DNA of 64,000 nt, taken from NCBI RefSeq assembly GCF_001949145.1, contig NW_019091355.1, positions 3,596,476-3,660,475 on the forward strand, written 5' to 3'. A program made the position numbers and the translations under genes. Positions 1 through 14,100 of the stretch are shown one piece after another; within the stretch, counting starts at the first letter, position 1; the number at the start of each line of letters is the position of its first letter. The notes below the pieces were generated by a model. The model had not been told where the DNA came from. It searched no databases and was given only the letters and a program-made list of their open reading frames with translations. The DNA is from Acanthaster planci. Its lineage: Eukaryota; Echinodermata; Asteroidea; Valvatida; Acanthasteridae.

Positions 1-239
1 AAAAATCAACAGCTTTTTGTTTCATGTTTCATCATGTTTGTAAAGATTTTGCTTTGCTGTGGTTGTCATTTGACACAGTATGACCGAAATCAACAAGCAA
101 AGTTACAGTATTTATGAGTCTTCAGTTTTTATTTCCAAGGATTCCATACCAGAAATTTGTTTGCTGTATTTCTGTCTGATTGGTTGTTTAAAGGTTTATG
201 ATTAAACTATATCTGTGTTTTTTGTCTAAAATTTTATAG

Positions 240-2192
240 ATTCGAAACATCGACTTCAAGTGCCTATGGATGTTGATGAGGTCGTCATGCCAACACAGAC
301 TGCCCAATCACAGGCCCAGCTGCAGCTTCCGCCCAGTAGCAATGGCCAGCCTGACACCCCACGTACCCAGAAACGGAAGCACACTCCCCCGCAGAAGCCT
401 CAGCGCCGGCCTCAGAGCTTTGGCTCCAACTACAGCCTGGCACTCTCAGATGCCAGCCATGCCAGCGAAGGCAGTGTTTCATCAAAGACCACGCCCAAGG
501 CTGGCCGCGCCAACATGGTGATGATGGCCGAAAGTGCTCGACCACCCGTGCCGCCAGCGGCAGAGCAGAACACCCACAGTGGTCAAATGAAACCAGTTGC
601 TATAGAAGGTCAGAGATCACCAGACAAAGGTCAGAGGTTGCCAAGTCAGGGAAAGGGGTCACCAGCGGACCAAAGCGATATCCACTTCAGCTCGGATGAC
701 GAGGACGTCCCAACGCCCAGAGATTCCGACCTGGATGACCTGTTCCCAGACGATCACAAGACCTTAGCAAAGCCCAGTCTGCTCGGCCATGGCTCACTGT
801 CTGCCTCAGCCAACTCTCCGCTGAGCGACTTCTTCACCTCCCCTGCCGAGGCGCTGGACTCGGCCGTGGACAACACCGATGCCACGACCAAGACGGAGGC
901 CGAGGAGGACCACGAGGAAGGGGTTCTGGACGGTCGGGAGGAGCTGAAGCCAGGCGACGTCTACAGGGTGCAGCTGAAGAAAGCCAACAGTAGCTTGGGA
1001 ATCAGTGTCACAGTAAGTTCCAAATGCTAAGGTGGACATAGCTCGGCTTCATCTCCAGGTTTATGCATATATTGGCCCAAGGAGACAATCAGAAAGCTCA
1101 AGAGAAGTTCACTTTGTGCTGGAGATGCATTTGACTGTCGGGGTGACATTTGAGCATGATTCCTTCACTCGAGAAGATAACAGAGCTGGAGCTTTGGAGA
1201 AAGGTCCATACAAACACCAGATTGCTGTCTGAAACATTGAAACTTGCAGCATTTTGTAATCTTTGCATATGTAATAGACATTTAAGTCTTACAGTTACTT
1301 TCTATATTGAGGCAAAGAAGCTGGAGGCAAAGAAGCTGGTCATTATCTCTCAGGAAAAGCCAGAGCAGTTTTTAAGTGTCCAAACGATAATGAGAGTGTA
1401 TCTCTTTTTTGTCTCACAGGGAGGCATTAACACCAGTGTCAAGCACGGTGGTATTTACATCAAGTCCATGGTGCCTGGTGGTGCGGCCGACTCAAACCGG
1501 AAAATTCAAGTTGGTTAGTGAAACAGCGAGCAAAATTTCTGGATCTTTCAGTATCCATTTTGTGTGATTTGCTTGTGCGTTGTGTACACGCACCGTCTAC
1601 TTAGCGCAGATTTTCAAATGTCACAGAGCAGCGTGACAGAATTGGTCAAAGTTTGGAAGACCTGTGAGTTGGGATGATATTTTTTACAGTGTTACCTCCA
1701 ACCATCAACATCCATGGGAAACGTGACTTCTAACTTTTGCTTTGTTTGGTTCTATTCGCAAAACAAGTTTTACCACTTTGATTCGGATTTTGATGGGCTG
1801 GATTAGATTTTATATTTTGGCCATGGAAAAGTTGGCACAGAATTTTCCTTTCCTCATGGTGGAAGAAAGGGCAATGACAAGATAATGTCAAGCGAATTAT
1901 TTTCAATTCTTGTCCAAACATTTCCCAGGTGACCGCGTCCTCGGGGTCAACTCTGAGTCCCTGGAGGGCGTGACCCACCGGCAAGCTGTGGAGGCCCTGC
2001 GCCGGGCCCCCGAGGTCAGCACCCTGGTCATCGAACGGGGCATCCCCCCTGCGAAGGCCAGCAACCTGCCCCCCACACCCACCCCCTCCCCTCTGGTGGC
2101 AATTGGGGACGACGGGGAGGCTCTGATCATGTCCGGCACGGCCAGGGAACAGGTGCAGTCTGAGCCGCCCTCTAGTGGCAATGCAGAGCCAG
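240..2192 (+). CDS. PTPN13: PTPN13 module: N-terminal linker and first PDZ in window (corresponds to vertebrate PDZ2)
   Basis: Three exons: 240-1012, 1420-1513 and 1929-2192. The first exon is mostly a Ser/Pro-rich linker with a basic patch (KRKHTPP), an acidic stretch and the start of a PDZ domain (VQLKKANSSLGISVT). The second carries GGINTSVKHGGIYIKS and the third GDRVLGVNSESLEGVTH. This run strongly resembles PDZ2 of vertebrate PTPN13, including the NTSV-HGGIY carboxylate-binding region. The exon ending at 1012 is phase 0; the next two end in phase 1. The gene enters the window inside an intron, with the acceptor at 238-239. Confidence 0.93.
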
Positions 2193-5100
2193 GTACTTAG
2201 AGGAGTTTTTACTTGGTTTTTTTCCCATAAATAAGCATTTTACTTTGTCCCGTGTGGGACATTGTAGTATTGGTCATGGCCTACTGACAGCTATTTTCCA
2301 GGTTGCTGCTGCATTATTACACTGTTTTAGTGATGCTGAATTCTTCCATGACAGTCTTCCTGTCTTATATGACTGAACTCAGTAGCTGTTTGAGTCGAAC
2401 AATATTAAAAAATACCCAAATTAATGCTATGTGTGAAACATTGCTTCACAGATCGACCTACTAGCGTTACATCCTTTACTGATGTTGAGCGGCAAACCCC
2501 ACTGAGCAGAACCCTGGACACACACAGTGATGCACCCCAAGCTTCACCAGCCTTCAGCCGAGGCGAGAGTGACACCACCCCTGTCCTGTCGTCAGCTATT
2601 GCATCCCCAGTGGATGAGGTGGTGAAGCAGAGTGTGTTACAGGCTCCCCCACCCCTAATGTCGCAGGCTCCCCCACCCCTGATGTCTCAGGCTCCCCCAC
2701 CCTCTGCATCAGACGATGAGGGGTGGGTGCACAGCACTTCCTCCAGGGGTTCCACAGTGAGGAGGGCCTATGTTAACCCCCCGGAACACGAAGAGCCTAA
2801 GGATGATGTGGACAGCATTGACGATGGGCAGCTACCATTACCATCAGATGGCCTTGTAGAATCCCGGGGGGATACACCCACAATCCAGGCTTTTAAGGTC
2901 AGTGTTGTAGTCGAGACCTTGAGATCCGAGACCGAGACCTGACGGTCCGAGACCTAGACCTGATAGGCCGAGACCTCAAGACCTTTTATGTAAAGTATGC
3001 CATAAAACAATTAGAAAAGAATTACAAAGACATGTTATGTATCATTTGCAACAAAGGGAAATACAACTTTTTATTGACATCAAGACAGCTTCCTTGTAGA
3101 CCTAAAACATTACTATAGTTAATATGATGACAGCAATACTGCTCTACAGTGTACACATGATCGCGAATCGAATTAAATCAATTCTGCACAGTGAGTGCAA
3201 GTTCGTGTTTGTATGCAATATTGGTGGTCTCGATACCGAGACCGGCAAACTACCGCGACCACTGGGGAATGAGACCGAGACCACAGGGTACCAAGACTGA
3301 GACCAGGAAAAACTGGTCTCGAGACCGGTCTCGAGACCTACAACACTGTTTAAGGTACACCCAACCACCCTTTTTAGTGAGAATGTTGTGAAGAGATTGG
3401 ACAATCACTTTCAGACTTTATCACTAACAGACCAATACGAGGCTGGGTTGGTCGGTTCAAAAGGCTTATAAGTTATAAGTTATCCTTGGTGAAATTGTAG
3501 AGCACGGCAGTGCAAACTGTAAAACTCTGTTTTTGATTGCTTAAACATTCTGTACAACTCACAAGTTGGCAGACTCTTTTTTTGTGTTAATTGCTTTTAT
3601 TAAAAAGAAATGCACCATATAAATAGATAGCAAGTCTGAACTTTTTGGCTCATACAATGTCCCTTTTCTTCAGGATGCCAGACTGAATAATACATCAAAA
3701 CAAAAAGCTCAGTTCTTTCCAAATCAGACTAAACCATAGTATTGAAAAAAAATTCTGTAAGACTCCTCTTTGGTAGATTCAGTCAGAACTCAGAAGTTGT
3801 TCTTGATCAGTTTGTAGCTTAGAGTGGCCCGACATTTCCTTCTGTTGGATGCTTTCAAAGACATTTTTTGATATATTCCAATTAAACCTTATTGCCATCT
3901 GACAGGACTATGAGCTACCAGACTCGACCCCGATGACAGATGGCGAAGATGATGATCAGTCTCACAGCGATGAATCTGAATCCCCGATCCCCATTGAGCA
4001 CTCGGTCATGGGGGTGGGCTTCGACCCCGAAATCGCCTCCCCAGTGCTCAGCACCCGTGAGGCCGACACGCTGACCCCGACTGCACACCTGGACTGGCGC
4101 AGTACCCCAACAGGGGCGCTGGAGAAGGGCATGTGGGGGCCCAAGTCGGCATCCTACCGGCACGGGGCTACGCCTGTCATACATGAGCAGAGTACCGACG
4201 ACCAGCACTCTGATCAGTGGACTGACTATGACAATGACGAGCGGTCGCCGACTCCCACGACGGAGGGTCGGTCGGGATCACCATCCCTCGACGGCCGCTC
4301 GCTGCGCGATGATGAATTCATCAGCGAGGAGGAAGACGAGGAGATGATGCCATCTCCAATCATGCACGACTCCCGTGCGGCCAATGACACCGTCATCAGC
4401 GTCAGATCCCCGGGGCTTCCAGACATCAAGACTGCCACCATAATGACATCCCCCTCGGCCACCACGCCTGGCCCGTATCAGTCTCAGAGCCGTGGCAGTG
4501 ACACCCTCAACTCCCAGTCGCCCTTCCCGTCCCTGGACGGCACCCTCCCGCTCCCCAGTGATGCCTCAGGGACCAGCCGGAGCCCCACCCCGGACCTGCC
4601 TCCCCTGGTGCTGCCCGACGATTCTCTGCTCAGGCCACACGACAAGTCACCGTCACCGACATCTTCGATAACCAGCGTCGGCGCACTCACCCTGACTCAG
4701 ACCATGATGTCCACCATGGGTTTGGAGGGTAACATTGAGCTTCCTGATCTTCCCTACGTAACCCCAGGTTTGTCAAGCCATTTCTAAATTGTCAGAAAAA
4801 AATATAGCTCTGATTATTCAAAGGCCACTTTCAGAGTTCGCTGTTCCTGGAAAAATAATCACCCTGGGAAGTCACAGAAATTTGAAAAAAAACAAAACAA
4901 GAACAGGGCATCATAGAATCCTGTTGTCGAATAAATAGGCATGCAACTTTCCTCAGCTCAGCTGATCTGCTCGATTTTCACTTTACACCCATGTCATTGA
5001 AAATTGAAAAACACTGTACAAAGTCTTGTAAAGATTGGAATTTCCTTGTTTTGATGAGCCACACAGTACTGCTGCATGCTAATCTGGCCCCATTGAAAAG

Positions 5101-8100
5101 AAGTTAGCAGCGCATTGTGCCAGTTTCGTGAACAAAAGAAAATTACATAACACTGCACAATCTGGGCTCTTTTTACAAGGCGGCAGATCTTGCTGAAGTA
5201 CTCCAGCGTCAATAGATGTTGTCTGTCGGATTAGAGTAGAAACCAGACAATCTTTTGTGTGGGCGTAAGTTTCCAGTAAATGAAGATATGAATTTTTAAA
5301 GAATTTTGCAAACAGAAAAAAATGAAAATTATCCTGTCCCAGCATCATCAACATTCGCAAATGCCCCTGGCGCGATGTGGTTAACTATCATGTTGTCGTA
5401 CTGATCTATTATAAAAACCACTCATGTTGTTGTACTGGCCTGTTTTATTTACAGAATAACTGTGTATTCCAGTTTTCTTGAACAGAAAAGCGTATGAGCA
5501 GAATAAGGCTCTCATCTGTTACAAATTTTTGCTTGCAACTTTCAGATGGAGGCACTTTTACCAGCAGCATGATGTTGGAAAACAAAGTTTCGTTCAGTGT
5601 TTATCTTTTTGAAAGCCAGTGTCGGTTTCCATATGGATTTGCAGATATAGTTCATGTTTGACTGTCACTAATTAGGATTGCCTGTTACTGAATCCTCAAC
5701 TTGCAGGATCTGTTCATTTGTCCCTTGTTCCATCCCTACAGAGAACTGCTTTGAAGTGCAGCTAACCAAGGGCAGCCAGGGGCTGGGCTTCAGCATCCAG
5801 GGGGGAAAGGGAAGCCACCAGGATCCCAAGCTGTGCCTGGTGCGGATCAAGAAGGTGTTTGCCGGCCAGAAGGCGGCGGCCAGCGGCCTGGTGGAGGAAG
5901 GTGACGTCATCCTGACAGTCAACGAGCAGCCCGTCTACGACAAGACTCACAATGTGAGGCTGCCTCCGAGTCTGCTGGCTAGGGCTAGGTTTAAGTCTTG
6001 ACCCCATTGGCAATATGCAGGGACGTGTTGACGGTTGACACAGCCGCAGCTGTAGCCCTAGCCTCTGGAAGCCTGTTTCGGACAGGGCCAAGTTCAAGTG
6101 CAAACTACAGACCGGACAGCTGGTCATCCCCTCCTTACCAAACTCTAAGGGCTGTGCAGACCAACTCGGTCAACCCATGTCAAATCATTTTGTAGAAATC
6201 CCATCATTAGTTTCACTGTCTCTCACTGCGTTTATGGTCTGTGTCGCTGACCAAACATCAAGATTTTCTGGATCCATGAAATTGCAGCATCAGAGCATGG
6301 TAACACGTACCAAGTCCATTGGCTTTTCCTCTGTGGAGCAAGACTTTGATCTGTTCATTTCTCTTGACGGTTCACAGGAGACAGTAGCCGTATTACGAGG
6401 AGCACCTCAAGACGTTCGTCTTCTCCTCTGCCGACCCAGCGACGAGGAGCTTGACCTTCTTGTCCTTCAGGTAAAAGTGTCATCCTAACTGCTGAGTTAA
6501 TTTCAAGCATTGAATATCGAAATATTTGCCCTTTCTGTTCGATATCGCTGCAGTGCAGTATATGGTTTACCAAATTCTCACAAAAGCAGAAACAAAATAT
6601 GCATGGTTGTGTGGCGGTCTGCCATGTTGAGTTTTACCACGGGGGTCTTTTCCTAATTACAGGGCACTCATTCTGCATTGGCACATTTTTGGTACCACAG
6701 CTCTTTAGAAGATTTTCCTATTTTTATTCATATTTGTGAATGATATTGTTATTTGTGAATCAGGAGGATGAGAAGGCATTTGAGCGGAAGTTGAGTTCAC
6801 CGTCCGCTCCCTCCAGTCCCAGGATCACCAAGGAATCGCAGACCCAGGACGAGGCGACCACGCCTCCCTTCACCCCGGCCCCGCCGAATGCCACAGACCA
6901 CCAGTTCTCACCCCCGGAGTCCCCCTCTATCTCGTTGGCTCCCTCCGAGGCCAATTCGCTCCGGCTTACCCCAGTGACACTTGCGAGGGAACCAGAGCTT
7001 GTGACAAAGTTGCCTCTGACCTCGCCTACGAGTAGTCTGAGCTCGCCTGTCAAGTCGGTTTCTGAGCCATTGGGTGGGGTAGGTTTCTCTGTCGTGATGC
7101 TTGCGCGAATAGAGAAGTTGTTCTGATATTTTGTGGCTCGGTTGTTTTGCTATTGAATAAAGTATCTTGTAGGTGAGTCAAATTTGGTGTTTAGTGGTAA
7201 CATACAGTCACATTTCATGTCATATGGGCTCCAGTGGAAAATACATGTTATAGAATGGTGTCCTTTTTGAAAACTCTGAACCCGAACGGGGTTGAACTTA
7301 AAAGATTTTCACCTGTTTTGGTGTAATTTTGAAACATGATCAAAATGGCAGGTGCCTACAGCAATCAATAACGTTTTTAGGCAACGTACTTACGATGCGC
7401 AACAAACTCTAAAGGATGAAATATGTGAAGGTATTGCTCAAGTTGTAAAAATGCAAAGTGGGCAAAGCATTTCTTAGGGAGAGACAAAAAGGACTTACTA
7501 GCACAGATTGTCTCTCCCAACTCCAGGAGTACGTGGAGGTGACCCTGATCAAGCCCGCCAAGGGTGGGCTGGGCTTCACTGTGGCCGGGGGAGCTAACTC
7601 TGGCGGCTGCTACATCAAGGATGTCATCCAGGATCCGGCCAAGTCGGACGGCCGGCTCAAGAAGGGAGATAAACTCATCAAGGTAGGCGATCACAAGGTG
7701 TGGGGCTGGTGTTGGCTTCCAAGCACCCAAATCGGGGCTTAGTTGTAAGAGCTTAATGACAAAAAGATGGGCAGTGTGGGTTCTCAGCTAATTTTGAGTA
7801 GGGAAAGAAATTTACTTGGCGGTATATCTTTCTCGAGATCTGTAAATTTTGACCTAGTCATAGATCTACAGTGTTTAGAAATGGTCGAGTTGGGGAGTCC
7901 ATTTTTTGTGGCTGGCAGTTCAAGTTGGTCAAGCGATATCTGTGTTTTTGTTAACTGTCTGTGAAATCCAAGTTTGAAGAACATTTGATAGAGTTTTGTT
8001 TCACAGAATGAATGCCAGAATCCAATATGTGAAAGTTGGTGTACCGCTGTCATATTAGCATTAATTCTTCATTTATCTTTGTCATTGTGAAGGTCAACAA

Positions 8101-11100
8101 CCAGGATATGCTGTCCATGAGCCACTTTGACGCTGTGTCCTTCCTGCGTATGACCCCGCAGGAAGTCACCATCAAGGTCCTACGCCTCCGGGAGCGGACC
8201 CAGGAAGCCCCGACTCCTATTCCCCCTCCAGTTCCCTCCTCTCCACCCCCCGCCTCCCCCACCCTGTACTCGGACAGACCCGTCTTCCCCACTTCCGAGA
8301 TGACCCAGAGCCCTTCCAACTCCTCACGCTCCGACCCGGCGACCGCGGTCAACCTGGACCGACTGCCAGTGGTCAGGGTCCAGCGCAACCCAGCGGGTCA
8401 GCTGGGGTTGTCCCTGACCCTGGACCTCAGGGGGGCTGGCCGGTCGGGGATTGTCGTGAGCGACGTCATCCCTGGACTCCCGGCAGCCAGCGAGGGCAGT
8501 ATTCAGACCGGGGATCTTATCCATGCCATCAACGGAAAGAACTTGTCTGGAATGAGTTTAATGTCAGCCAGACGTCTTTTAGAGACTGCTCCCAGCACAG
8601 TGGAGCTGAAATTAACTAGGTAAGTTCACAGGTACCACGCTAATTTTAAAAAATATTTGAATTTAAAAGAATAACTTTCTTTCTATTCTTTAAAATCTTT
8701 CTTAGTTTCAGCATTATTGTCAAATTTATAATTTAACAAACTAGAGGAATTTCTACTACATGAACAAATGGCTCTCCATACCACGTATTTCAAATACTGA
8801 CATTTTGATGCTAAAGGAACAGTAAATGGATGTCAGTCAAAGATATCTCAACAACAGATTCATCTGATTTGTGATAACAGAAACGGCCAGCCCGTCGCCC
8901 CCCGCAGGAGGCTCCCGACGCCCCGCAGCCCTGCCGATTCCTCCCAGGAGGTGCCCAGGATCGTCCTGCCCACCAGCCCGAGGTCCGAGAGGCCCCTGCT
9001 GCCCCCAGGAGATGGCCCAGGGGAGCTGTCGGTGGAAGAGGAGATGAAGGGAGTGATGGAGTCGTTGGACTTGGACCTGGGCGACCTGTCCTCCGAGAAG
9101 ATGGAGGAGACTGACTGGGAGGTGGGGTGCCAGACTTTGAAATGATTTCTTTTTTAATATGTTGTTCATGCTAATGTGTTGATGTGACCAAACAGCTTAA
9201 AATCACTCACTCCTCCCCCATTTTTGAAACTTGTTTATGCTGTCGTTTGTCTGTAGAATTGGTATTTGTGAAATTCCTAATTCTTGCTGACGATAATACA
9301 GCACGGTGACACAACCCTTATCTCTTGACAAGAACACTTTAAAAGTGGAATAAATTCACCAGGTGTTGATCACTACACCTTTTGGGATGTATTTCAGGAT
9401 GTGTCTGAAAGTGACAAAGATCATCTGGACGATGTGGACGCCATCTTGGCTTCGCTGGAGGCAGAGCACAACATTACTCTTCCGGACGAGATCAAGGAGA
9501 AACGGACCCTGCCCATGGACATGCCCGGCATCGCAGTCACGGAGGTGCCACCCGCTCGGTCTTCCAGGCAGGGCTCCTTGGAGGTGAGGCCAGAGGAAAC
9601 AGGTCCTGAAGGCCGAGTAAGGGAGCTAAGTTTGTGGCCACGCTTTCGACTTGCAATGCAAAATGAAAGAATTTTCATGCCATTTTTTTCCCCATGAACA
9701 GTCACACTGCTATACGCTTTTCCAAGTTTGCTTTTTGAATATTTCAAATATTGTTCTGAGAACAGCCCAAACTAGTTTATTCCTTTTTTTTCAGGATGGC
9801 AAAAAAGAGTGATACATCAAATCTTAGACCTTTGTTAGCTCTTTCTAAAACAAACTGAAACAAAAACTGATAAAAGAGGCTTAAGACTCATTTTGTGGGA
9901 TCCGTTCATATTTAGGCTGTTTCGGTTTAACCTCTAACAGTGTGCTGTTTCTTTGCCTTTCCAGGTTCAAAATGGCGATGCCAAGGAGCCTGAAGACCGA
10001 TCAACCCCCTCACCCGTCTACAGCAGCCCCATTCCCACCCCTTACCTCACCCCTACCCCACCCGCCACCCCCTCTCTGCCCGACATGGACCACGAGGCCG
10101 AAGCACCGAGCCCTCCCTTCTCACCTCCTGCTGCCGCAGTGGAGTCGCCCTTTTCGGCGGGGGCATCAGCTGCTGCCCCGCACGCTGTCCCACCCTCAGA
10201 GGTGGACTCCCCGACCCCGAGTGAGGCTCCCACTGTGGACCGGGCCAGCACGGGAATCATAGAGAAGGCATCCACCATCGTCGAGACAGACCACGAGTCT
10301 GAGGGTCATGCTGAAAAATCTGAGGTCAGTTACTGAGTCCTATTGAGGACACTATTTAGTGTATTAACTTACACGAAGCAGCGGCCTGTAAAAGCAGTTG
10401 TTCTAGGTAACAGGTGAGCTGTTCAGAAGTCTTCATGAGATTTCAAAGGCAGGCTCCAAGTGTCTCTTCCTCAAGCTATTTTAAAGTAAGCTTTGAAGTC
10501 TTAAAACATAGTGTACTTTTGCATATCAGTTTACTTGGTGAATATTCATGTCTTTTGTGCCCAATAGGGAGGAGTGATCTGGATTGAACTGGAGAAGCCG
10601 GCCAATGGCAGCCTAGGGTTCAGTTTGACGGGTGCCATGAAGGGTGGGAAGACCAGCATCTTCATCAAGACAGTCACACCTGGGGGCGTGGCCGAGAAGG
10701 ACGGCAGACTGCGAGTTGGGGATCGACTTCTACAGGTCAGTTAAAAAAAAAAAATGTTCGTAGGTTTTTTTGGTAATTTTTTTTCTGTCCACTTTTGTTC
10801 GTTCAGAACCAAAGCCAGCGTCAAAATTTAGCTGGATCTCAGACTTAACCACTTGCTGCCAGGTGCCTTTGGAAATGCAGTGTCTAAAACCAGGCAATTT
10901 CAATATCTTTGGTTTTCAAAATCTTCAAAAATTCATATCTTTTTTTCCCGAATGACTAAACCCCATCGAGTGACTGTGTGGTGGCTACTCTTATCTGACA
11001 GACAGCATCTATTGATGCCTGGGTAATTCAGCCAGGCCTGCCGCCTTGTACAAAGAGCACAGATTGTGCGGTGTTACATAAGTTTCTTTTGTTCCCGAAA

Positions 11101-14100
11101 CTGGCACAGTGCGCTTCTGGCATCTTTTCAATATGGGCCAGATTATTGGTATTGCATAGCTCATCATTGGACTGCTGGAGCGCTTTTGTCCCCCGTGGTA
11201 ATCCCCTCATGCTGAATGCCACAGACAGTGGTATAATCTTTAAAAACAATGACAGATTTCTTCCTCTATTGACAACTGAAAAAATGTTGGCAATTCCCAG
11301 CAGCTCGGTCTTGTTCCGAGTACGGTCTTTTTGTTACAAGGCTCAGCTCTTTTGTCTGATTTCGGGCACCCCAGCTACCCAAAAACAGGCTCCCTGGCAG
11401 CAAGTGGTTAAGCCGTAGAAACTACCCACAGGTGCAAGTCTTCAGTGAAAGATTGCATGGAACAAAGTTTGCAATTGTTTCTTAGGGGAAAAATGGTATT
11501 TAAAACAAATGGGACTTAAAGCAAATTGGTAGGATATTCAAATGTTTATCTTAATTTTTTTTGGTGTTTCTCTTCGTTGTTCAGGTGAACGGCGAGAGCC
11601 TGGTCGGCATGACACAAAATAAAGCGGTTGGCATTCTGAGAAAGAGCAAAGGTGTCGTCAAATTGGCCATTACCAGGTATTCACTTCACTCTTCACTCTA
11701 CTCAAATTCAGAACTGGGATATGTTCAAATACACCTAGATTCAAATTCGATCAACGGCCATGAAACAACCATTGGTCAATTTTGCCTGGTACCCAAGAAG
11801 TATTTTGTGCATAGCTTATCAGGGAGCATTGGACAGTGGTTGACAAATTGTCTGTGATGGGACCTGATTGCCGCGTATAATGCCATTAATACCCATCCCA
11901 AAACCTACTTTCAACTGTATGTTTCCTTGCTTTTCAATTCTGTTCTGAGACAGTGCATGAGACCTGCATTTTCATGATTTTGGAACCGGGCAATTTTTTT
12001 TTTCTGACCCTGCCCCTGTGGAAGGAATTTGTGGAGTGACATCTTCAGCTGTTAGCCTCATTCCTAAAAAAAAAAGAGCATTTGTTTTAACAATTTGTGA
12101 CTATCTGATGAAATTTCAAATGTTTCAGGATCTTTGTTCACAAAAATCTGGACCTCAAACAATTGAATTAAGCTTGTTCACTTCATTTTTCTAAGGACAA
12201 AACAAAAGTGTATCAGTAATATACCCATCAACCCCAAAATTTTACTAGGTTGTAAATGAAGTCACAGGAAACTGAAAGTTTCTTGTTCTGTGAAGTTGAG
12301 CAGATGCCGAGAATGGTTATCAATGAAATCACTTCAGTTCAATTGTTTTTTTCAGGCAACTCGCCAAAACCAGCAGCAACTCCACCCCCATCCAGCCCAA
12401 GCGTGTCCCTGTCCTGCCAGTCCATGAGTCCCCCGTGCCCAGCCTGAATCTCCCCCACAGGAGCGACGAGGACGGGGAGGAGCAAGGGGATGATGGGGGA
12501 GAATCGTTGGCACAGTCCTTCACCGAGTCGGCCCGAGATGCTGAGCTGGAAGCAGGTAAGTCACCAACTCAGATCTAGTTTGTCATCATTTTCTCCCTAC
12601 TTCCTCTTTTTTTTTATAACTCAGAGAGAAACATCTCATTGCTGAGTTGTCATGATTTGTATCTGGGGACGAGACTGAAAATTTCTCAAAAGTGCCTGTG
12701 GCACTGTACCTCATAAGTATTAAAAAAACTGTGGAGAGAGAACATTGAAGAAATGTTCAGTTTTAGAAGTGGGAGTAAAACGACGGATGAATGTTCAGGG
12801 TAAAACCCACGCAATCTTGTAGGGACTGAAAACCCAATCCACTTGTCAGCCTGGGTGGGATTCGAACCCCAGCCGCAAAGATGGAAGGTCCCAACCTGTC
12901 CATAGTGTCTTTTCAACAATTTAAACGTTCCCTTCCTCGGATTTTGTTCATCCTAAGAATTGGACCCTTAATGAAACAAAGAAGATATGCAGGCTGGTTT
13001 GGCTTGGGAAGGGCTCAAACCTATCACTTCCTCACAATAAAGATGTCTCAGTCACTGAGCTCGCTTGCTTACTTAAGCCTGATTGACTAAAAAAGTATCG
13101 CAAGTTTGAAATTTTGGTGATAACATTTGTTACGGATGCTTCTGGAATTTATTTCTTTGGCTGTTGGTTAAATATTGATCGATATCAGGCATCCTTGTCA
13201 AAACATCTTAGAGTTGATATTTAGACCATTGACATACTCCCAGCGCTCCCCACGGTTCAAAGTACACGTACATTTGCTCTAAGTTTATTCCGTTCCTCAG
13301 AATGACACCCAAAAAGCTGATAACATTCTGCAAGTGCCCCCGTTATGTTGACAACAGGCAATTGATATGTTATTGTGTCCTGTCAAAAACACTCATTCAC
13401 ACGTATCTAAAACCCACTCGTTCTTTGCACAGGGAACTTGCTCATAGAATACTCTGACCTTGGAGTTTATTGTGTCTTTGAGTTGCCATGCGTTTACTGC
13501 ACAATAAAATAAACCCGCACATTGAAATGGGTACTAGATGTGAAAGCACTCGGCACAGTGAACACTGATATTCAACGCTGTCTCAGTAACACCATGGACT
13601 GTATGTAATTTGCATTTGTTCAAATGTTTTGTATCTTGTACGCACCTCTGTTGTTTTTACATGTTGACAATTTCTTATCGTAACATTGTAAAGATTTGTT
13701 ATTCCTACGTCTGTCGGTGACTGTCATTTGACTGTTTCCTCCAGAGGTTTCTGTGCACTTTGTCGAAACCATTTGATTGTTTGTAAATGTCATGATTTAT
13801 TTGCTTGAGTGGTTAACTTCACAGTTGTTTTCCTTGTGTTTTGTTTTTTTTCCTTTCCATCTGGTTCCACCGCTTTTTCCACTCCATGTTTTAAACACCT
13901 TTTCATTCCACTTTGCTGTACAACTTCACATTGATGTGGGTGATGCCTCCTCTAACGGCGTTGATTGTGTTGTGGAAAATTCAATTCTTTCTTTCATCCT
14001 CCTGTTTGGTTTTGTGTCTTTCTTGGATTTGGTCTCATTTTGTGTCTATCCTTGTCTCTGCCTGTTCATCACCAATTACTCTATCTGAATTGTCTCCATT

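Noticed and set aside
12857-12869. Possible tRNA gene from the perfect box B
   Set aside because: No matching acceptor stem, anticodon arm or properly spaced box A; it fits a SINE remnant.
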